Assembly (NCBI GenBank): GCA_025351985.1 | Contig: JANXUW010000297.1 | Span: 1-10,240 of the forward strand | Origin: Pseudolysobacter sp. | GTDB lineage: Bacteria; Pseudomonadota; Gammaproteobacteria; Xanthomonadales; Rhodanobacteraceae | Direction: 5' to 3' | Length of the DNA: 10,240 nt | Part shown: one piece after another, positions 1 through 6,136 of the stretch | How positions within the stretch are numbered: position 1 is the stretch's first letter | How the letters are laid out: each line of letters starts with the position of its first letter | Notes under the pieces: generated by a model | The model's database searches: none | Seen by the model: only the letters and a program-made list of their open reading frames with translations | Told to the model about the DNA's origin: nothing | Made by a program: the position numbers and the translations under genes

Positions 1-67
1 CTAGAAGGTTCATGGGCATATTCTCGCATCTATGACAGGAATCGACATCTGCAGTGGCGAAAATTCG

Positions 68-1381
68 CTACACGGCTTTGCGCTGCGACATCGCGTACCA
101 GTCCACACGCCGCGTCAGGAACATCATCGACGCGACCGTGACCAGCAGCGCCAGCGCGCCCATCAGCAACGAATATTGTTCGCTGACTACCAGCACATAG
201 AACAGCGCATAGATCAGCGTCAGCAGCGATGCCAGCGTCAGCCCCGCGCGCCATGTGCCGAGGATCGCGCCGATATAACCGCCAATCATCGCGACCACGG
301 CGATAGCTGCGGCAAGGTAAGCAAACCTGAAACCGATCTGCTCGGACAATGCCAGCAGCACGACATAAAACGTCGCCATCGCCACACCAACCAGAAGGTA
401 TTGCAGCGCATGCACGCGCAGGCGCTTGAGCACTTCGCACAGGAATACCGCGATGAAAGTCAGCGTGATCACGAGCAAGCCGTATTTGCCGGCGCGCACA
501 TTTTGCTGATAAACACCGGCGGGTTGATACAGCGCAAAACCGAAGGTGGAGTTGGCGAATTGATGATCGGTTTCGCGCGATTCTTCCCAGACTTGGCCGA
601 AGCTGCGGTTGATGTCGAGGACCTGCCAATGTGCGCTGAAATGGCTCGTGTCGATGTCGCTTTTGTCCGGCAAAAAAGCGCCGCCGAAACTCGGGTTCGG
701 CCACGGCGCGGCGAGACCGACTTCCGTAGTGCGCGCCAGCGGCAGCACGTCGAAACGCTCGGTGCCGGCGATCACCAATTCGATATCGACATCAAAATCC
801 TTGCTGCGCAATGCACTGAGATCCAGCGAGGTCGCGATCGAGGTGATGCCGGTTACGGCCTCGCTGCCCGAGCGAAAACGCGCATCGACGCCGTTGATGC
901 GGAATACCGAAACGCTGCGCAGTCCACGCACATCGCTAAGCGGCAAACGCAGCTCGGCGCGCTGCCATTGCCACTGCGCATCGATTTTTTCCAGTGCGGC
1001 GAAATCGCTCGCGACGAAACGTGCATGCAGCTTCAAGGTCGCGCTGTAGACCGGCGCGGAATAGATGCCGTAATGCCGCTCATCGACCGCCAGCGTGCCA
1101 TCGATTTTCAGCGCATCGGCGAGCAGGATTTCTTCGCGCTCGACCGTGACATATTCCTTGTCGTTGGCAATACGCACATGCTTCGGTATCGCCAACACCG
1201 GCCCGCCAAGAGTTTGCTGCGTACCCCAGCCTTGCGCAATCTGCGCGAGCGCCTGGCGTCGCAAATCCTGCCGTTCGCTGATCAGGCCATCCACCTTGAA
1301 CAATGGAATCAGCATTAGCAACGCGAGGAAGCCGATGCCTAGCGCCTTGAAAGTCGGGCTGTGAAAGAGTGCGGGGTTCAT
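68..1381 (-). CDS. creD: CreD family inner-membrane cell-envelope protein
   Basis: Predicted inner-membrane protein of the CreD family (437 aa; E. coli CreD is about 450 aa). Seen in the sequence: one N-terminal membrane segment (about residues 13-28), a large presumably periplasmic domain (about 30-298), then five hydrophobic segments (about 300-317, 326-345, 350-373, 380-399, 404-422). Family-like motifs are GWGTQQTLGGPVLAIP at 51-66, FSAHWQVLDINRSFGQ at 248-263, and FGFALYQPAGVYQQNVRAGKYG (about 280-301) leading into the first C-terminal membrane helix. The ATG is preceded by GAGG with a 6-nt gap, a good ribosome binding site. Known for the family: in E. coli creD is the main CreBC-regulated gene and affects envelope integrity and beta-lactam response; its biochemistry is unknown. 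No creB or creC is present here, so regulation cannot be inferred. It lies 232 bp downstream of the cytochrome gene on the same strand, with a repeat between. Family assignment is strong. Confidence 0.93.
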   Translation of the reverse strand: MNPALFHSPTFKALGIGFLALLMLIPLFKVDGLISERQDLRRQALAQIAQGWGTQQTLGGPVLAIPKHVRIANDKEYVTVEREEILLADALKIDGTLAVDERHYGIYSAPVYSATLKLHARFVASDFAALEKIDAQWQWQRAELRLPLSDVRGLRSVSVFRINGVDARFRSGSEAVTGITSIATSLDLSALRSKDFDVDIELVIAGTERFDVLPLARTTEVGLAAPWPNPSFGGAFLPDKSDIDTSHFSAHWQVLDINRSFGQVWEESRETDHQFANSTFGFALYQPAGVYQQNVRAGKYGLLVITLTFIAVFLCEVLKRLRVHALQYLLVGVAMATFYVVLLALSEQIGFRFAYLAAAIAVVAMIGGYIGAILGTWRAGLTLASLLTLIYALFYVLVVSEQYSLLMGALALLVTVASMMFLTRRVDWYAMSQRKAV

Positions 1382-1498
1382 GCGTCACCTCGTTAAGTTC
1401 GAGATGACATTGCAACCCGGTGGTGAGGCGCAGGCATGGCGCACAGCCGACGGGGTTGGGGCGAAGTTGTGGCAGGCGGGACGAGTCACAAAAAGAGC

Positions 1499-1579
1499 CG
1501 TCATTCCAGCGCAGGCTGGAATCCAGTTCTCAAATCCGAGCTCCTCAAGAACTGGATTCCAGCCTGCGCTGGAATGACG
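1499..1579. repeat. REP-like element: 32-bp perfect inverted repeat with two nested hairpins
   Basis: Arms at 1499-1530 and 1548-1579 are perfect reverse complements, separated by a 17-nt loop. Each arm also holds its own hairpin: TTCCAGC / GCTGGAA with a GCAG loop, at 1504-1521 and mirrored at 1557-1574. The core (GTCATTCCAGCGCAGGCTGGAATCC, arms beginning at 1500 and 1578) has the style of repeats widespread in proteobacterial intergenic regions. Accidental translations of it give peptides like VIPAQAGIQ, so short reading frames across it are not genes. It lies 34 bp past the cytochrome stop codon and 117 bp before creD. In RNA from the minus strand it could fold as one long stem or two small ones, protecting the upstream 3' end or weakening read-through into creD. 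No T-run follows, so it is not a classic intrinsic terminator. Confidence 0.93.
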
Positions 1580-1613
1580 AGCAAAGCAGCATCGCCGGAG
1601 ACAATCCGCTCCC

Positions 1614-3551
1614 TTACTCCCCGATACTGATCTGCTTTTCCTGATGGTTGCCGATATCGAGCAGGCGCTGCGTCACCGCTGGATCGATTTCGAATTTCGC
1701 GCTGATCGCGGTCGCTACCGGCGGACTCGATAGACCTTGTTTGTCAGCCGCGCGCCACGTCGTCCACAACACATCGAGCTGGCTTTGCCGCACGGACTCG
1801 GGCGCAGTGAAGTCAAAATTCTGCAAGCCGGATTGCAGGCCGAGATCGATGTGCTGCGCGCGCAACTCCTCATCGAGCGCCTGCAAACTGTTGCGCGCAA
1901 ACCGGCGAATCTCGGGGTAACGATCGTTCATCGCGGTGAGCAAATACGACGCGAGCGACATGCGTTGTCGCACGTCGATTCCGGTCACGGCCGTGCCCAT
2001 CTGGTACGCGGCCACGGCCTTCTGCACCGGATCACCGGACAGCAGGCTTGCGGGCAGATCGGCCAGCGCAGCATCGACGCCGTCGACACGCGTCGCGACG
2101 GTGCCATCGCCGCGGCCCCACAAGGATTTCACTTGCGCGGCAGCCCACTGCGGGGATTTGTCCGCATGGCAATTCGTGCACGCGTCCGGCCGCGCATTGG
2201 CAAAATCGGCAGTCGGATCGGGCACTGCAATACGATGGCTGCGATGGATCGTCATCACGCCATAAACCGCATTCGGCATATGGCAGTTGTAGCAGTTCGA
2301 GCCCGTGCTTTCGGCGGGATGATGCGTGTGTGCGCTGACGTCTTTCGCGAGCTTGTCGTGGCAACGCAGGCACGGCGCGTTGCCGCGATTTTTCTCGGTG
2401 ATCTGGCCGGCGCTGTCGCCGCCGTGCATGCTGTGGCAATTGATGCAGGTGAGGTCTTTCGATTGCAGGTAACACTGCGATTGCAGCAGTCCTTGGTATT
2501 CGTAGGCAGTCAGGCGCGGTGTGCCGTCGTTCCAGAAACGCGCTGAAAAAAGCGTCGCTGCCTTGCCCGGCGGCACGGTGTCTTTCCAGATCGGCTGCAC
2601 CGATGCATTGAGGTCATCACCGGCGCGATACAGCGGCCCGCTGCTGATCCAGTTTTTCATCACGCCGACATCTTTCGGCATACGCTGGCCGTGGCATTGG
2701 CCGCACACCTGCGTGCTGCGCTCGGCGCTGAGACCGTGCGGATTGACGATGGTCGGATCACTCGCGCCGCCGAGCTGCAAGGTCCAGCGGCGCAGCATGC
2801 TCGCATTGCGCTCGACGTGTGCGCTGCCCGGGCCATGACAACTTTCGCAGCTGATGCCGAGTTCGGCGACGCGCGAGTCGTAGGTCGAATCGCGATTCAC
2901 ATCGATCGCTTCACCACGCCTGCTGCGCGCGATCAGCTCGGGATAATTTTTCATGTTCGGCTCGGGGCCGGTGTTGTGGCAGTAGATGCAGTTGTTGTTC
3001 CACGGCCCGATATGTTCGTCGAACGGCTTGTCATCCGGGCCGAGAAACACCGCGTTCATGTGCACCCAGCGTTGCTCGGCGATGTGCCACAGATAATGCA
3101 GCCGGTAATACGTGCCGCTGTTGGCATCGAGAGTGAGGTACTGCTGGTAACGATGCGAGCCCACCGTGCGCTGCACCGTCACGGTGTTCTGGATCGCGCC
3201 GGTGGCCGGATCGTGATACTCGAAAAAATACTTGCCGCCGCGCGTGATCGGACGCACGTCGCCGCCCCATTCGGTCAGCGCCTGGCCATCGAATTTTCCG
3301 ACCACGGCTTGCGGCGTGGCATCCTGCGTCATCGTGCGGTGGAAGGTCTTGTACCAGCTCGCGTGGCGATCCTCGTGGCAGGTTTCGCACTGCGCCGAAC
3401 CGACCCAGTGCGCGCTATCCGTGACAAACGGCGTTGCGATTTCTGCGCGTACCACGCCGATCGAATGCCATAACCAAATTGCCAGCGCGACGATCACCAC
3501 AACGCCGGCGGCGGCGATGAGGCGGAGCGGATGTTTTACGCCGGATTTCAT
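1614..3551 (-). CDS. Membrane-anchored octaheme c-type cytochrome
   Basis: A 645-residue multiheme cytochrome c, probably facing the periplasm and carrying electrons; donor and acceptor are unknown. Seen: a short basic N-terminus and a hydrophobic segment at about 11-28 (signal anchor or signal peptide, no lipobox), then eight CXXCH heme-binding motifs starting at C55, C188, C235, C283, C369, C394, C420 and C458. Extra histidines that might be distal ligands occur at H71, 408-411 and 436-439. The region after about 500 has no heme motif and looks helical; a HEAT/TPR-like fold is possible but not demonstrated. The start around the first motif (SAQCETCHEDRHASW) resembles cytochrome c554-like and TPR-associated multiheme proteins. 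I do not recognise a named enzyme: it lacks a CXXCK site and is not an obvious NrfA or hydroxylamine oxidoreductase. The ATG overlaps the yoaA stop as ATGA with only a weak ribosome site, which suggests translational coupling. Heme attachment would need cytochrome c maturation genes, absent here. Confidence 0.9.
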   Translation of the reverse strand: MKSGVKHPLRLIAAAGVVVIVALAIWLWHSIGVVRAEIATPFVTDSAHWVGSAQCETCHEDRHASWYKTFHRTMTQDATPQAVVGKFDGQALTEWGGDVRPITRGGKYFFEYHDPATGAIQNTVTVQRTVGSHRYQQYLTLDANSGTYYRLHYLWHIAEQRWVHMNAVFLGPDDKPFDEHIGPWNNNCIYCHNTGPEPNMKNYPELIARSRRGEAIDVNRDSTYDSRVAELGISCESCHGPGSAHVERNASMLRRWTLQLGGASDPTIVNPHGLSAERSTQVCGQCHGQRMPKDVGVMKNWISSGPLYRAGDDLNASVQPIWKDTVPPGKAATLFSARFWNDGTPRLTAYEYQGLLQSQCYLQSKDLTCINCHSMHGGDSAGQITEKNRGNAPCLRCHDKLAKDVSAHTHHPAESTGSNCYNCHMPNAVYGVMTIHRSHRIAVPDPTADFANARPDACTNCHADKSPQWAAAQVKSLWGRGDGTVATRVDGVDAALADLPASLLSGDPVQKAVAAYQMGTAVTGIDVRQRMSLASYLLTAMNDRYPEIRRFARNSLQALDEELRAQHIDLGLQSGLQNFDFTAPESVRQSQLDVLWTTWRAADKQGLSSPPVATAISAKFEIDPAVTQRLLDIGNHQEKQISIGE

Positions 3552-5470
3552 CGTTGCAACACGTCACCGAAAAATGCCTGCACATCGGCCAACTCACGCG
3601 TCTGCGGCAGCGGCGGCAGGCTCTGCAGGAATATCTTGCCATACGCGCGTGTGGTCAGGCGCGGATCGCACAGCACCAGCACGCCGCGATCGCTGACATC
3701 GCGAATCAACCGCCCCGCGCCTTGCTTGAGCGCGATCACGGCGGTCGGCACCTGCCAGTCGAAAAACGGATTGCCGCCGGATTCGCGCATCGCATTCAGA
3801 CGCGCTTCGAGCACCGGATCATCGGGGGCGGCAAACGGCAGCTTGTCGATGATGACGCAGCTCAGCGCTTCGCCGGACACATCCACGCCCTCCCAGAAAC
3901 TCGCCGCACCGAGCAGCACGCCGTTGCCGGCGGCGCGGAATTCGGTGAGCAGTTGATGCCGAGGCAAGGTGCCTTGCACGAACAATGGGTATGGCAAGTC
4001 GCGCAATAATTCCGCCGCGAGCTTCAACGCGCGATGTGAGGTGAACAATAAAAATGCGCGGCCGCGCGAGGCGTCGAGCACCGGCCGCGCCATCGCGATC
4101 ACGCGCGCGGTGTAGTCCGGCGCATTCGGATCGGGCAGCCCGCGCGGCAGATAAGCCAGTGCCTGGCGCGTGTAGTCGAACGGACTCGGCAAGCTCATCG
4201 CAACCGGATCATCGAGCCCGAGCTGGCGCGTGTAATGATCGAAACGGCCGGCCACCGACAGCGTGGCCGAGGTAAAAATCCACGCCGCGTGGGTCGCATC
4301 GCGCAACGCGCGCAACGGCGGCGCGAGATCGAGCGGCGTGGCGTACAACTGGAAACCTTGCGGCGTGAGTTCGTACCAATGAATCCATTCGGCATTGTCG
4401 TGCGCTTCGACTTTTTCGTAGCGTGCGAGCAGGTCGCGCGCGCGTTCGGCGCAGCTGGCGAGGCCACGACTGCGCTCCTCGTGCAGTACCAGCGCATCCA
4501 GCAAACCCGACAGCGCTTCGTGCAACGCATCAAGCTCGCGCATCAATTCGGGCGTCGCGGCGATCTGCGCAAAACTGCCGCGCAACGGCAAGCGATCGAA
4601 GGCTAGCCGCACGCGCCGCACCGCCGGCGTGATAGCCTCGATCACCGCCAGCATCGGCGCGAGCGCACCACTGACCGCACCGCATTCGGCAAGCGTGTCG
4701 TTGGCGATTTCGCTGAGCTGGCGCGAACTCAAACTGGTCGAAAAAAATTGTCCGGCCAGCTCCGGAATCTGATGCGCTTCATCGAGAATGAACGCATGCG
4801 CGCCCGGCAGGATTTCGCCGAAACCTTCCTGCTTGATTGAAAGATCGGCGAACAACAAATGATGATTGACGACGACCAGATCGGCCTCTTGCGCCGCGCG
4901 TCGCGCCTTGACCACAAAACACTCGCCGTATTGCGGACAATCCGCGCCAAGGCAGTTATCGGTGGTTGAAGTCACGCGCGGCCACAGCAGCGAATCCTCC
5001 GGCACCTCGATCAGTTCGGCGCGATCGCCGCTCGTGCTGCGCGCCGCCCAGGTGCGCATGCTGTGCAATTGACTGGTCTGTTCGCGCGAGGGGAAACGCC
5101 CGTCCTTGACTGCCTGGTCGAGCCGATGCAGGCAAATATAATTGGCGCGGCCTTTCAGCAAACTCGCCTTCAGCCGCGCGCCGAGCACCTTGCGCACGAG
5201 CGGCAGGTCGCGATGGAACAACTGATCCTGCAACGTCTTGGTGCCGGTCGAAATAATCACGCGTTTGCCCGACAACAGCGCCGGCACAAGATACGCAAAC
5301 GTCTTGCCGGTGCCGGTGCCGGCCTCGGCGATCAGGCACTCGCGTTCGGCGATCGCCTCGGCCACGGCATTCGCCATCTGCTGCTGCGATTCACGCGGCG
5401 CGAAGCCTGGAATTTCACGCGCGAACGGACCGTCCGGACCGAGCAGTTCGGCACTGTCCGCTGAACTCAT
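3548..5470 (-). CDS. yoaA: DinG/XPD-family ATP-dependent DNA helicase, YoaA-like
   Basis: Superfamily 2 5'-3' DNA helicase with an iron-sulfur cluster, acting in the cytoplasm in DNA repair. Seen in 640 residues: Walker A EAGTGTGKT (49-57), motif Ia STGTKTLQDQL (74-84), four cysteines suited to a 4Fe-4S cluster (C113, C173, C178, C184, the last three in CLGADCPQYGEC), DEAH box (230-233), SAT (401-403), GAASFWEGVDVSG (521-533) and the motif VI region QGAGRLIR (583-590). Length matches E. coli YoaA (about 636 aa) better than DinG (about 716 aa), and no exonuclease domain is fused. Known: E. coli YoaA binds the HolC subunit of DNA polymerase III and promotes tolerance of replication-blocking damage. 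ATG start with a weak GGAA upstream. The gene lies 73 bp after the lipoprotein gene and overlaps the cytochrome start by 4 bp. YoaA versus another DinG paralogue is the only real doubt. Confidence 0.93.
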   Translation of the reverse strand: MSSADSAELLGPDGPFAREIPGFAPRESQQQMANAVAEAIAERECLIAEAGTGTGKTFAYLVPALLSGKRVIISTGTKTLQDQLFHRDLPLVRKVLGARLKASLLKGRANYICLHRLDQAVKDGRFPSREQTSQLHSMRTWAARSTSGDRAELIEVPEDSLLWPRVTSTTDNCLGADCPQYGECFVVKARRAAQEADLVVVNHHLLFADLSIKQEGFGEILPGAHAFILDEAHQIPELAGQFFSTSLSSRQLSEIANDTLAECGAVSGALAPMLAVIEAITPAVRRVRLAFDRLPLRGSFAQIAATPELMRELDALHEALSGLLDALVLHEERSRGLASCAERARDLLARYEKVEAHDNAEWIHWYELTPQGFQLYATPLDLAPPLRALRDATHAAWIFTSATLSVAGRFDHYTRQLGLDDPVAMSLPSPFDYTRQALAYLPRGLPDPNAPDYTARVIAMARPVLDASRGRAFLLFTSHRALKLAAELLRDLPYPLFVQGTLPRHQLLTEFRAAGNGVLLGAASFWEGVDVSGEALSCVIIDKLPFAAPDDPVLEARLNAMRESGGNPFFDWQVPTAVIALKQGAGRLIRDVSDRGVLVLCDPRLTTRAYGKIFLQSLPPLPQTRELADVQAFFGDVLQR

Positions 5471-5543
5471 GCGGTGATTTCCGCATGCGCACTATTGCGA
5501 TCGCACGCGATGAAACCAATGCGGGAAAAATCTCCGCGCGATA

Positions 5544-6080
5544 TCACATGCGCACCGGTCGATCGACGCGGCAACCCGGCAACTGCGCCTTGGCTTGCGC
5601 CGCACCGGCGCTGTCCTGCAACGCATTGCGCGCTTCGATCAGCGTCTGGATATTACGCGCGCACAGGCTGCCGTTTTTCGGGCCGTGATCGTAGGATTGC
5701 TGCGCGAGTTTTGCGGCCGCTTCGTAATGCTTGTGGCCGATTTCAAGCTCGGCCTGGTACTGGATGATTTCCGGCGAACCATGCGACAAGGCCAGCGCAC
5801 GCTCAGCCAGCGCCATCGCCTGATCATAGTGCTGCTGGATTTCCTGCGAGCGCGCCTGTTGCATCAAACCATCGATGGCCGGATCGCGCAGCGGATGCAC
5901 TTCGAGGTCGGACGTGAATTTCGCACCGGCATCGCGGATCGCAGTCACCGCATCGGGCACATCGAGTTTCGGCGCTGCCTGTTGTGCCGGCGGTGGCGGC
6001 TGCGTGCAGGCAGCGAGCGTGGCGAGCATCAATGTCAGCGCTGCGCAATGGATGGCAGCTCGATTCGAAATAGTGGGCAT
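5544..6080 (-). CDS. TPR-type lipoprotein downstream of PBP1b, candidate PBP1b activator LpoP
   Basis: A 178-residue predicted lipoprotein. Seen: signal peptide with lipobox LAAC (lipidated Cys25), a Pro/Ala/Gln-rich linker (about 26-38), then a helical domain. Residues about 76-134 look like TPR repeats (HYDQAMALAERALALSHGSPE followed by KHYEAAAKLAQQSYDHGPKN). Two cysteines, C140 and C170, could form a disulfide. Position +2 of the mature protein is Thr, not Asp, which fits outer-membrane sorting. The reading frame extends upstream to a TTG at 6185, inside mrcB, but the ATG at 6080 is preferred: it has GGAGGA 10 nt upstream and starts directly at the signal peptide. The gene begins 57 bp after the mrcB stop on the same strand. 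Known: in Pseudomonas aeruginosa the TPR-containing outer-membrane lipoprotein LpoP activates PBP1b and is encoded beside it. Architecture and position match, so I infer an LpoP equivalent; sequence orthology was not tested. Confidence 0.85.
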   Translation of the reverse strand: MPTISNRAAIHCAALTLMLATLAACTQPPPPAQQAAPKLDVPDAVTAIRDAGAKFTSDLEVHPLRDPAIDGLMQQARSQEIQQHYDQAMALAERALALSHGSPEIIQYQAELEIGHKHYEAAAKLAQQSYDHGPKNGSLCARNIQTLIEARNALQDSAGAAQAKAQLPGCRVDRPVRM

Positions 6081-6090
6081 GACTTGAAGT

Positions 6091-6096
6091 TCCTCC
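6091..6096 (-). promoter_or_regulatory. Ribosome binding site fixing the lipoprotein start
   Basis: GGAGGA read on the minus strand, followed by 10 nt and then ATG at 6080. It is the strongest Shine-Dalgarno sequence seen in the window and supports the internal ATG over the longer TTG-initiated frame that would begin inside mrcB. It lies in the 56-bp gap after mrcB, so the lipoprotein can be translated efficiently from a shared mRNA. Confidence 0.7.
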
Positions 6097-6136
6097 AACG
6101 GATTTTTGACCGTATCACGGCCGGTTATGCGGACTG

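Noticed and set aside
32..1318. Long plus-strand frame of 428 codons opposite creD
   Set aside because: The antisense protein is Arg/Gln/His-rich low-complexity sequence without domains. It mirrors the high-GC third-position bias of creD, which has clear family motifs.
1380..1644. Three short plus-strand frames across the repeat, with peptides like VIPAQAGIQ
   Set aside because: These peptides are the usual accidental translation of REP-like repeats; none has a ribosome site or domain.
5496..5505. Palindrome TGCGATCGCA between the lipoprotein gene and yoaA, considered as an operator
   Set aside because: GCGATCGC-type palindromes are common by chance in such GC-rich DNA, and there is no supporting second site or promoter.
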